DNA from: Methanoregulaceae archaeon
Lineage (GTDB): Archaea; Halobacteriota; Methanomicrobia; Methanomicrobiales; Methanospirillaceae
Direction of reading: 5' to 3'
Assembly: GCA_013331415.1 (NCBI GenBank)
Contig: DUGL01000223.1
Location: 1-8,087 of the forward strand
Length of the DNA stretch: 8,087 nucleotides
Position 1 is the stretch's first letter, and every line of letters starts with the position of its first letter. Positions 1 to 6,629 of this stretch are shown piece after piece. Below the pieces are notes generated by a model. That model was not told the origin of the DNA. It saw nothing but the letters and a program-made list of their open reading frames with translations, and did no database searches. Made by a program: the position numbers and the translations under genes.

Positions 1-243
1 CCGTATTGCCCTGTGATCACCGGGCCGCAATACTCCCTCTCCGGCCTGTATCTCCCGGTATACAACCGTCAGGAGCGCCGCAGTGCATTCTGTTCCGATG
101 GATCGGAAGCGATCTCCTAATCCAAGGATGAGAGGACCGCACGCCTGAATTTTTCCCGGGTGATACTCCCCCTCAAGACCCGGGCAGATGGTTTTTCTAC
201 CATTATGCAGAGCTATTTCAGCAGAATTATCGTGAGGAAGGGA
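1..243 (-). pseudogene. Possible C-terminal remnant of a GxGD-motif kinase-like gene, running off the left edge
   Basis: Read on the minus strand, one frame stays open for 81 codons from position 243 to the left edge. It has no ATG or GTG; the only TTG is close to the edge (30-28). An in-frame TGA lies at 246-244, and in-frame ATGs (for example 267-265) occur just upstream of that stop. The translation looks protein-like: a segment containing KTICPGLEGEYHPGK, then GPLILGLGDRF, then a hydrophobic stretch TAALLTVV. The GxGD motif (GLGD) after a beta-strand-like segment recalls the catalytic region near the C terminus of ADP-dependent glucokinase/phosphofructokinase or other ribokinase-fold kinases; this is a weak resemblance. 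Such kinases are about 450 residues, so most of the N-terminal part would be missing and its place is taken by the plus-strand calpain gene. It could also be a chance open frame. Confidence 0.3.
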
Positions 244-387
244 TCAGCTGTCTGAATTGCCTTGCATAGTTTTATCTCGTGTCTGTTCAAGCATCACATA
301 CCCTAAGGGAGAGTAGGGAAGGAGCAACACACTCCAGGGGGGTTCAGGTGCCCGAAATCTTTGGTCCCCATCGATTTTCTTCCCTCC

Positions 388-397
388 TAGCTATAGC
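388..397 (+). promoter_or_regulatory. Weak TATA-box candidate for the calpain/surface-protein pair
   Basis: The bases TAGCTATAGC include a TATA-like core at 391-396, about 46 bases upstream of the preferred calpain start at 442. With the usual archaeal spacing of about 25 bases from TATA to transcription start, the leader would begin near 420 and still contain the GGTGA site. The match to the methanogen consensus is poor, and no clear BRE is visible. Confidence 0.2.
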
Positions 398-430
398 CTT
401 CCTGACTTCTTTTCCTCAGGTATCGTGTGT

Positions 431-435
431 GGTGA
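431..435 (+). promoter_or_regulatory. Ribosome binding site deciding the calpain start
   Basis: GGTGA, a standard archaeal Shine-Dalgarno core, ends six bases before ATG 442. It directly abuts the alternative GTG at 436, leaving no room for initiation there. This favours ATG 442. An in-frame TGA at 433-435 rules out any longer N terminus in this frame. Confidence 0.65.
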
Positions 436-441
436 GTGAAA

Positions 442-1308
442 ATGCAACTGCTGAATTGTAGTAAACCCGAGGACCATCTCGGGGGTGTCCAGAAAAATGC
501 CCTCACGTTTGGATATGATGATCCCGTGCAGGGCTGTGTGAATGACTGCTTTCTGATTGCAGCCCTGTCATCGGTAGCATGGGGGAGTAATTCACGAGCG
601 AAACTGACCAACGGGTCAACCGTTACGTTCTACAAGCCGACAGGAGGGACCTACCCTTCAGTGACAACGTCGCTTACCTTTCCCATGGATTCGACGCCCA
701 ACCTGCTCTATGCCCGTTCTCAGGGAGGTTATCACTGGCCTCTCCTGTATGAGAAGGCATATGCGATAAAAAACACCAATCCAAGGACGGATCCTCCTCC
801 CTATTCCGCAGCCCTGAACGGTGGTGACGGCTACAACGCCCTCATCGAGCTCACGGGTTTTCCCGTCCGGATAAAGAAGGGTGTTGAGATAGTAAACGAG
901 AAGAAAGTCTATACCCTTCCGAATCTGACCGATCAGACTATCTTCACTGATCTCGGGTCTTACAGTGGAAACAAGACAAAAAATGCAGCGGTTGCAATGA
1001 CCAGAAATTCGGATGAGCTTCCTCCTGCATACAACAAAATGTTACCCGCAGGCCTGCATCCGATGCATACCTATTCCATCCTCGGAAAATATTCAGATGG
1101 GACAAAGAATTATCTCGTGCTCCGTAATCCCTACCGCGGCATCATCCCAAATCCGGAACCCACAGATACCGCGATTGTAGCCCGGCCCCAGGCACTGTGG
1201 GAGGGGATTGATCTAAAAACCGCAGATGGGATCTTTGCACTGTTGATGAACACCTTCAAAGAGTGCTTCGCGTACTATGCTGTGGTCAAACCAACGGAAG
1301 GCGCCTGA
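442..1308 (+). CDS. Calpain-family (C2) cysteine protease
   Basis: The predicted protein has 288 residues and consists almost entirely of a calpain-type papain-fold protease core. The visible signature is DPVQGCVNDCFLIAAL, which matches the calpain QGxxGDCW region: Gln30 would form the oxyanion hole and Cys36 (codon 547-549) is the nucleophile. His209 (codon 1066-1068) lies in MHTYSILG and Asn229 (codon 1126-1128) in LRNPY, completing the triad. The segment GYHWPLLYEKAYA corresponds to the conserved WPxLLEKAYAK region of calpains. No signal peptide, membrane segment, penta-EF-hand or C2-like domain is present, so as read it is a minimal cytoplasmic protease. ATG 442 is chosen over GTG 436 because of the GGTGA spacing. 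The 3' end overlaps the surface-protein gene by up to 32 bases, suggesting co-transcription and coupled translation. The usual GDCW is NDCF here, but the catalytic residues are intact. The substrate is unknown. Confidence 0.88.
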   Translation: MQLLNCSKPEDHLGGVQKNALTFGYDDPVQGCVNDCFLIAALSSVAWGSNSRAKLTNGSTVTFYKPTGGTYPSVTTSLTFPMDSTPNLLYARSQGGYHWPLLYEKAYAIKNTNPRTDPPPYSAALNGGDGYNALIELTGFPVRIKKGVEIVNEKKVYTLPNLTDQTIFTDLGSYSGNKTKNAAVAMTRNSDELPPAYNKMLPAGLHPMHTYSILGKYSDGTKNYLVLRNPYRGIIPNPEPTDTAIVARPQALWEGIDLKTADGIFALLMNTFKECFAYYAVVKPTEGA

Positions 1309-4219
1309 AAAAAGTATCGGGATCTCATTTGCCCGGCTCAGTGCAGGGAGCATATGCCGGGTCTTCATGATCCTCATCTTCCTGTTCGTACTCCGCGGCA
1401 TATGCGTCCCGGCTAGTCCGGTGTGCGATACCGGGATATGCGACGTGTTGTTCGTGAATGACAGCCGTGTTGTGCAGAATCAGCCCTTATCAGATAAAGA
1501 ATTCGTATATAGCAGCGCAGGAGGGGGGACTGAGTCCAACCTCTCGGTCACTGGTTGGGGTACGAACCAGGAAGAACCTGCGGTCTGGCGGGACAGGGTG
1601 GTATGGGCAGATAAATGGCAATACATCGAGAATGCATTTGCCTACCAGTCGGATATCGTTCTTTATAACTGCACAACGGGATCGGAGACCAGAATAACGG
1701 ACACCCCGTACAACGAGATGAGTCCGGACATCTTCGGTAACCTGATCGTCTGGTCGGTATATGATCCTGAAGAAGGGGATACTGATATCGTTCTCTATGA
1801 CCTGTCCCAGGGAGATATGACCCCGCTCACCGATGACAGCATCCGGCAGGTCACCCCCCGGATCTGGAAGAATCTGGTTGTCTGGCAGGAAGGGGAAGAG
1901 GGCTTTGATTCCGAATTCGGGATAGTCCTGTATGATGTTGAACAGGGGACCGCAGAAAAAATCTCCCTCTCAACGCCATTTGCCATCCATCCTGCCATCT
2001 GGGAAGACCGGGTGGTCTGGGCTGATGGAAGGAATGGCCTTGACCTCGACATCTTCCTCTTCAACATCACCACCCGTACAGAGATGCAGGTCACGGCTGA
2101 TCCCGGGTTCCAGGTCCATCCATCGATATGGGGGGATATGATTGTCTGGCAGGACGATCGAAATGGGTACAGCCAGATCTATCAGTATCATATCGTGACC
2201 GGTGAGGAGAACGTCCTGACGATGGGGGATTATGCACACGAGCACCCGATAATTTCCGGGGGGTCCGTCGTGTACGTGAACCAGAGTGATGGCTATGACA
2301 TTTCCCTGATCGATACAACGGGCAGAGATGAGGTGCTGATTACTCCGGGAACTGACTCAGCGGTCCGATGGCGTCCTGATATCTGGGAAGATCGGGTCGT
2401 CTGGGAGGATGGCAGGAACGGCGATGCCGATATTTACTGCAATACGCTCGATGTATCGCTCCCCCCTCTCATCCCCGGTTTCACCCAGAACATCACCAGG
2501 GGCATGCCGCCCCTGGTCGTTTCATTCACTGATACGAGCTCGGGAGATGTCCACGGCTGGACCTGGGATTTTGGTGACGGGGAAGGTATTGACCGGACAG
2601 CAAATCCGGAACATCGGTACGTGCAGGAAGGTTCATACACGGTTATCCTGACTGTTCACAACCCCTGGCAGCGGGCTTCAGAGCGGAAGATCGGCCTCAT
2701 ATCTGCCGGTACTCCGCCTGTAGCGGAATTCTCTGCCAATCATACTGGCGGACCGGCACCCTGCATCGTTGCGTTCACGGACAATGCCACAGGAAATCCC
2801 CTCACGTGGAACTGGAGTTTTGGGGACGGCTTGACATCAGAAGAGAGAAACCCTGTTCACACCTATACAACCCCCGGACTGTATCCCGTTGTCCTGACTG
2901 TGGGCAATGATTTCGGGAACTGCTCTCTTTCGAAGTCTGATTATATCACCGTCGTGGATACATACGCGTATGAATACATCCTTCCTGAGGATGGAATTAC
3001 GCTCACAGGAACCGGCGGGAATTTCACGATTGCAGTGAACAGCTCACGGGTAACGTATTCCTTCGATCCCCTGACTCCCCGTTTCCTGATCATTGCGGTG
3101 CCCCCTGACGCAGATGGCCACACAACGGTCACCCTGATATCCGATGAAGCAGGGTTCACCCTTGACGGGGAGGGCATGTTCCGGGGGAAGATCTCCAGGG
3201 CATTCTTCACCAGTGACGAGACCATCACCGATCCTTTATGGAACGTTACGGGAGCGGTACACTCCCTCAACATCACCATGGAGATGGATGCGTATGATCC
3301 GGGGGGTGTTCTCCGGACCAGTATCTGGAAAGGGTGCATCCCTGATGATAGTACCCGGTTTAACCAGATTTCATCGAATTTTAACTATGCGATGATCGAA
3401 GGTCTTGCCTGCACGGTTCGCTTTCAACAGGAGGGCATGCTGGGAACCTCCAGTGCCACCCTGATATTTGGCATCGACTCAGACTGGGTCCGCCAGTACG
3501 GCTGGGGGGACAACCGGAGCCTCGAGATTGATTCGGCTCCCCCTGGTGCAAGGGTGTACGTCGATTCCGTGTATGCAGGACTCACCCCGGTTACGGTCGG
3601 CAACCTGTCTCCCGGTCCCCACGAGATACTGCTCTCACGCAGCGGCTATGAGACTAAAACCCTCACAATGGAGGTCCGTGACGAACGGGACAGCATCCAC
3701 GTTATCCGTATCGGGGATGACGGCAGTGGAGAAGTTCTCAATACGACGTTCATCGGCCACGATCCGGAACGCAACCTCGATTTCTTCAGGGCCGAGTCCC
3801 CTGACGGCTTGTCCACGTTCGGGCTGGCCTCGCTCTCGAAATCCGGGAACGTGTTCCAGATGATCTACCTGATGATCTCCAGCGTGGTAGGCGGTGGCAG
3901 CAGTGGTGGCGGATCAACGGGAGGGAATCCTGACTGGCTTGCCGCTGCGGTAAAAACTCCCACATCGATCACGACGCCAGTGCAGGATTCTCGCCAGAGT
4001 CCCCTTCCTACCGTTACCTCCACGGGAGACGGCAGAACTACCGGGACCCCAGTCCCGGACCCGACGGATACGATCCCGGATGGAAGAGACCCGGGTATCA
4101 ACCCACCGGGAGTAGCCCCGTGGGGACCTGCAACAATGGTCCTGCTGAAGAACCTCTCGGTCGTGTCCGTGGTCATCCTCGTGACGGTCGTGTTCTACCT
4201 GCGATGGAAGAGAACGTGA
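1277..4219 (+). CDS. Membrane-anchored surface protein: beta-propeller, two PKD domains, PEGA domain
   Basis: This is a 980-residue exported protein. Residues 31-45 form a hydrophobic signal-peptide core after an unusually long N-terminal region. An in-frame ATG at 1367 (residue 31) is an alternative start, but neither start has a strong binding site. Residues about 88-392 hold seven repeats of the pattern xPxIWxDRVVWxD...DIxLY, a TolB/WD40-like seven-bladed propeller. PKD domains follow at about 400-477 (WDFGDG at 430-435) and 481-562 (WSFGDG at 513-518). Residues 563-748 form a beta-rich region I cannot assign. A PEGA domain lies at about 749-812. A conserved-looking segment with DFFRAESPDGLSTFGL follows at about 824-865, then a Gly/Ser linker (871-885), a Thr/Pro-rich stalk, and a C-terminal membrane helix (about 955-976) ending in RWKRT. 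Many N-x-S/T sites suggest N-glycosylation. Such proteins are common in Methanomicrobia envelopes, probably in adhesion or binding; the ligand is unknown. The gene starts inside the calpain gene. Confidence 0.93.
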   Translation: MLWSNQRKAPEKSIGISFARLSAGSICRVFMILIFLFVLRGICVPASPVCDTGICDVLFVNDSRVVQNQPLSDKEFVYSSAGGGTESNLSVTGWGTNQEEPAVWRDRVVWADKWQYIENAFAYQSDIVLYNCTTGSETRITDTPYNEMSPDIFGNLIVWSVYDPEEGDTDIVLYDLSQGDMTPLTDDSIRQVTPRIWKNLVVWQEGEEGFDSEFGIVLYDVEQGTAEKISLSTPFAIHPAIWEDRVVWADGRNGLDLDIFLFNITTRTEMQVTADPGFQVHPSIWGDMIVWQDDRNGYSQIYQYHIVTGEENVLTMGDYAHEHPIISGGSVVYVNQSDGYDISLIDTTGRDEVLITPGTDSAVRWRPDIWEDRVVWEDGRNGDADIYCNTLDVSLPPLIPGFTQNITRGMPPLVVSFTDTSSGDVHGWTWDFGDGEGIDRTANPEHRYVQEGSYTVILTVHNPWQRASERKIGLISAGTPPVAEFSANHTGGPAPCIVAFTDNATGNPLTWNWSFGDGLTSEERNPVHTYTTPGLYPVVLTVGNDFGNCSLSKSDYITVVDTYAYEYILPEDGITLTGTGGNFTIAVNSSRVTYSFDPLTPRFLIIAVPPDADGHTTVTLISDEAGFTLDGEGMFRGKISRAFFTSDETITDPLWNVTGAVHSLNITMEMDAYDPGGVLRTSIWKGCIPDDSTRFNQISSNFNYAMIEGLACTVRFQQEGMLGTSSATLIFGIDSDWVRQYGWGDNRSLEIDSAPPGARVYVDSVYAGLTPVTVGNLSPGPHEILLSRSGYETKTLTMEVRDERDSIHVIRIGDDGSGEVLNTTFIGHDPERNLDFFRAESPDGLSTFGLASLSKSGNVFQMIYLMISSVVGGGSSGGGSTGGNPDWLAAAVKTPTSITTPVQDSRQSPLPTVTSTGDGRTTGTPVPDPTDTIPDGRDPGINPPGVAPWGPATMVLLKNLSVVSVVILVTVVFYLRWKRT
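1571..2452 (+). repeat. Seven beta-propeller blade repeats within the surface-protein gene
   Basis: The coding region contains seven repeats of about 40 residues. Their opening motifs are EPAVWRDRVVW, SPDIFGNLIVW, TPRIWKNLVVW, HPAIWEDRVVW, HPSIWGDMIVW, HPIISGGSVVY and RPDIWEDRVVW. Similarity extends to DNA: 42-base segments at 1997-2038 and 2381-2422 (blades 4 and 7) agree at 36 positions by my hand count. This suggests fairly recent internal duplication or gene conversion between those blades. Blade 6 is the most divergent. Confidence 0.85.
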
Positions 4220-4241
4220 AGATTAGGCATACGGACCCTGA

Positions 4242-4397
4242 ATTGGGGGTTTTCTGATCCCCTCCCTTCTGCATCTCCCGGGAAGGAACCCTGATATAAG
4301 GAAACTCGAGGCAGATCGGGACATCAATGGGCTCATTTTCCTCCTTGCCCACCGTGACTACACCCTCCAGTGGCAGGCAGCCGCAGCCCTTGAACGG
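4242..4397 (+). other. Upstream in-frame extension of the first HEAT gene, without a standard start codon
   Basis: The frame of the HEAT gene stays open from 4242, just after a TGA at 4239-4241, up to ATG 4398. It encodes a sequence that aligns without gaps to residues about 10-44 of the downstream paralogue: NPDIRKLEADRDINGLI against EPDIPALVEQKDYRGLI, then LQWQAAAALERMG against VQWQASRALAGLG. No ATG, GTG or TTG exists in this stretch. Only CTG (4254, 4269) or ATA/ATC/ATT codons could start it, and none has a well-spaced binding site. The homology shows that this DNA is or was coding. Confidence 0.7.
4294..4300 (+). promoter_or_regulatory. TATA-box candidate ahead of the HEAT genes
   Basis: ATATAAG, preceded by the purine-rich GGAAGGAA at 4281-4288, resembles an archaeal BRE/TATA element. 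Transcription would start near 4320-4326, downstream of the homologous N-terminal codons, so a transcript from here could only be translated from a later start such as ATG 4398. It may be coincidental, because it lies inside sequence that looks coding. Confidence 0.25.
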
Positions 4398-5219
4398 ATG
4401 GGGAGGATCACCGTACAGACGCTGCTTTCGGCCCTGGACCACCCTGCGAGCAGTATGCGGCTCGGGATCGTGGAAGTACTGGGAAATCTCCGTGATGTGC
4501 ACGCTGTCCCCACCCTGCTCCCGCTCCTTTCCGGTGACGAGAGTAACGAGGTCCGGTGGGCATGTGCGATCTCCCTCGGGGAGATTGGGGATGAAACCGC
4601 CCGGCCTGGACTCATCGCTGCTCTGCGGGACCCTGACAAATATGTACGGTACGGGGTTGCCCTTGCGCTTGAGAAGAACGGGTGGATACCTCTCGATCCG
4701 GAAGGCCGGGTCTGGTTCCTCTCTGCGGCACAGCGGTGGGACCAGATCCCCGGTGACACCGGCACCCCGGTTGCCCCCCTCATCCATCACCTCCGCGATT
4801 ATGACCCGGGTATCCGGCAGCATGCAGTACGGGTACTTGGTGAACTGCATGACCCGGCCGCCCAGGTTGCCTGTGACCTTGCCCTGCGAGACAGCAGCAC
4901 CCAGGTCCGCTGGGAGGCGGTCATGGCGTTTCCGAACTGCAACATCCCGCTCATGCACCTCCCGCGGGGGCTCTCTCGGCGGAGACGCGAGCGGAAGAAT
5001 CCCTATGCCGCCATGATCCTGAACTTCTTCTTCATCGGACTTGGCTATAGCTACCTCGGAATGTGGTGGGGATTTCTCCTTTTCCAGATCAATGTGACTG
5101 CTATCCTGATCATGGGCCTCCGGTTCCCGGTGTACATTCCCTACCTCCTCTCCTACGCAGTCTCAACGGTTGCAGTAGTCCATACCTGGTTCTATCTCAG
5201 GAGGCTTCCTGATCTATGA
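4398..5219 (+). CDS. HEAT-repeat protein with C-terminal TM2-like membrane module (first paralogue)
   Basis: From ATG 4398 the product is 273 residues. Residues 1 to about 185 are HEAT (PBS-lyase type) repeats, seen as LGEIGDETARPGLIAALRDP, DKYVRYGVALALEK and VLGELHDPAAQ; these helical pairs usually form protein-binding scaffolds. A basic stretch (RRRRERKNP, residues 194-202) precedes a hydrophobic hairpin whose LNFFFIGLGYSYLG resembles the TM2-type GLGxxYLG motif. A last membrane helix at about 240-262 follows and the protein ends in RRLPDL. The likely arrangement is cytoplasmic HEAT repeats tethered to the membrane. It is a clear paralogue of the next gene, which has 45 more N-terminal residues. 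ATG 4398 lacks a Shine-Dalgarno sequence, and homology continues upstream to about 4284, so the true start is uncertain or lost. No enzyme motif is visible, and the function is unknown. Confidence 0.8.
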   Translation: MGRITVQTLLSALDHPASSMRLGIVEVLGNLRDVHAVPTLLPLLSGDESNEVRWACAISLGEIGDETARPGLIAALRDPDKYVRYGVALALEKNGWIPLDPEGRVWFLSAAQRWDQIPGDTGTPVAPLIHHLRDYDPGIRQHAVRVLGELHDPAAQVACDLALRDSSTQVRWEAVMAFPNCNIPLMHLPRGLSRRRRERKNPYAAMILNFFFIGLGYSYLGMWWGFLLFQINVTAILIMGLRFPVYIPYLLSYAVSTVAVVHTWFYLRRLPDL

Positions 5220-5302
5220 CGGGTATCCAGCCGGCAGGATGGCCTCGACCTGCTAAGAGTGCAGGGGAGCAATCCCTATCCGGAACAGGAGCGTGCTGAG
5301 CC
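5220..5302 (+). other. Spacer between the two HEAT paralogues
   Basis: The 83-base gap contains no gene, T-run or clear promoter. It includes AGGAG at 5287-5291, the likely ribosome binding site of the downstream gene. The short distance and shared strand suggest that the paralogues are co-transcribed. Confidence 0.5.
5287..5291 (+). promoter_or_regulatory. Ribosome binding site of the second HEAT gene
   Basis: AGGAG lies 11 bases upstream of ATG 5303, a slightly long but workable spacing. It supports that start, in contrast to the first paralogue, which has no site before its first ATG. Confidence 0.5.
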
Positions 5303-6259
5303 ATGCTTCCCGCGGTATGGCACAGGACAGAACCGGATATCCCTGCTCTCGTGGAGCAGAAGGACTATCGTGGCCTGATCCAGGCGCTCCGGCACCGGAA
5401 CCTCGCTGTTCAGTGGCAGGCCTCCAGAGCCCTCGCCGGGCTTGGGACCGAAGGGATGGACCACCTGTTGTCCGCTCTCAGGACCCGGAACAAGGATATC
5501 CGCCTCGGAATCATCGAGGCGCTCGGTGAGATAGGGGATCCCCGGTCGGTCGAACCGCTGATCGCCCTCCTGGAAAACAGAGACAACGAGATCAGGTGGG
5601 AGGCTGCCCTTGCCCTCGGTGAGATTGGTGACCCGCGGGCATTCGGTCCCCTTGAGGAGCTCCTCAGGGACCCGGACCGGTACGTCCGCTACGGCGCCGC
5701 AGTTGCACTTGAAAAAATGAACTGGTCGCCGGAAGGACCCGGAGACCCTGCATACCTTGCTGTCGGGAAACAGGACTGGGATGCGCTCATCGGTCTCGGC
5801 AGGGATGCGGTTCCGGCACTCGCCATCGCGGCTAAGGACAATGAACGGACAGTCCGCCTGATGGCAGTAAGGACACTGGGAGCTATCGGTGACGAACGTG
5901 GCATCCCGGTCATGTACCGGGCTCTCCGTGACCCGGATGACCAGGTCAGGTGGGAAGCAGTCCTGGCATCGCAGAAATGCGGGATCTCAGCCCGGTACCT
6001 CCCCCGGGCACTTGCCCGGCGGCCGCGGATCAGGAAGAATCCGAATATCGCTGCATTTCTCAACTTCGTCCTGCCCGGTATCGGGTACTTCTACCTCGGG
6101 AAATGGTGGGGGCTGATCATCTTCCAGATCGATGTATATGCAACCCTCTTCCTTTCCACTATGCAGGGACAGTACCTCACCATCGAATACCTCATCCCGC
6201 TCTATGCTATTATCGCAATCCACGCATGGTACATCGCCCGGCAGATGCCAGACCTCTGA
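5303..6259 (+). CDS. HEAT-repeat protein with C-terminal TM2-like membrane module (second paralogue)
   Basis: The product is 318 residues. HEAT repeats span about residues 18-225: RGLIQALRHRNLAVQWQASR, IRLGIIEALGEIGDPRSVEP, IRWEAALALGEIGDPRAFGP, YVRYGAAVALEKM, then after an irregular segment (with KQDWDALIGLGRDAVPAL at about 156-173) TVRLMAVRTLGAIGDERG and VRWEAVLASQK. A basic segment (RRPRIRKNP, residues 239-247) leads into a hydrophobic hairpin with LNFVLPGIGYFYLGKWWG and a final helix ending in RQMPDL. The C-terminal third is closely similar to the first paralogue, so the membrane module is the conserved part. The repeats are of the PBS-lyase/COG1413 type, normally involved in protein-protein contact; no lyase activity should be assumed. 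It probably tethers a partner protein to the inner face of the membrane. Which partner is unknown; the neighbouring protease and surface protein are candidates by position only. Confidence 0.88.
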   Translation: MLPAVWHRTEPDIPALVEQKDYRGLIQALRHRNLAVQWQASRALAGLGTEGMDHLLSALRTRNKDIRLGIIEALGEIGDPRSVEPLIALLENRDNEIRWEAALALGEIGDPRAFGPLEELLRDPDRYVRYGAAVALEKMNWSPEGPGDPAYLAVGKQDWDALIGLGRDAVPALAIAAKDNERTVRLMAVRTLGAIGDERGIPVMYRALRDPDDQVRWEAVLASQKCGISARYLPRALARRPRIRKNPNIAAFLNFVLPGIGYFYLGKWWGLIIFQIDVYATLFLSTMQGQYLTIEYLIPLYAIIAIHAWYIARQMPDL

Positions 6260-6455
6260 GATGGCCTTGCTGCCAGCCGCGAGACCCCGGCCTCGTGACC
6301 ATTCCAGGGGTGGGGGAGGTATTCGGGACGGGAGGACTCCTGATCTCCTGGGGAGCGCTCATTGACTCTGCGGATGAGAAAGATATGTTCCCACGTTCCA
6401 GGTCCGGCTGGAGGATAATCGATCCCCCAGGTGGTGCATACGTGAAAATGTATGC

Positions 6456-6474
6456 CTGTCCTGGCACAGGACAG
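6456..6474. repeat. Perfect 8-bp inverted repeat with a 3-base loop
   Basis: CTGTCCTG and CAGGACAG flank a GCA loop and could form a stable RNA hairpin on either strand. No T-run follows on the plus strand, and only ATTTT follows some bases later on the minus strand, so it is not a standard terminator. It could be a regulator half-site pair, an RNA-processing hairpin in the 3' untranslated region of the HEAT transcript, or chance. Confidence 0.5.
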
Positions 6475-6629
6475 TCCATTCCCCTCCATTCGGTGTGGTG
6501 GATCCCGCCTTCGGCCCGGGGCATCAGCAGGGGCATCCGGTTTTGGCAAATGACCCACTCCCTGCTCCAATGACCTGGGTAGCCCTCCTGCCCCTAAAAC
6601 CATCGTCACCCGTATGGCTGCCGGACGGT

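Larger units (their letters stand above)
244..441. other. Intergenic leader region upstream of the calpain gene
   Basis: I see no convincing gene here. A 60-codon plus-strand frame beginning with GTG at 279 ends at 461 and overlaps the calpain start in another frame. It lacks a ribosome binding site, but its last third contains a signal-peptide-like stretch (SSLLAIAFLTSF). A moderately A+T-rich patch at about 246-277 and a TATA-like CTATAG at 391-396 are the only promoter candidates. Confidence 0.5.

Noticed and set aside
244..246. In-frame TGA as a selenocysteine codon in the left-edge frame
   Set aside because: No SECIS-like structure was seen, Methanomicrobiales are not known for selenocysteine use, and the flanking sequence does not resemble a selenoprotein.
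279..461. 60-codon plus-strand frame upstream of calpain as a separate gene
   Set aside because: It starts with GTG without a ribosome binding site, has no recognisable domain, and overlaps the well-supported calpain start. Only its hydrophobic stretch is kept as a finding.
4243..4264. Terminator hairpin after the surface-protein gene (GGGG, TTTTCTGAT, CCCC)
   Set aside because: The stem is only about four base pairs, and no T-run follows it. It also lies within the frame of the HEAT N-terminal extension.
4173..4958. 261-codon minus-strand frame opposite the first HEAT gene
   Set aside because: It is antisense to clear HEAT repeats, its sequence shows no domain logic, and long antisense frames are expected in G+C-rich coding DNA.
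6295..6573. 92-codon plus-strand frame after the second HEAT gene
   Set aside because: It has a GTG start without a binding site, an unusual Trp- and Gly-rich composition, and no recognisable motif; competing frames on the minus strand are just as long.
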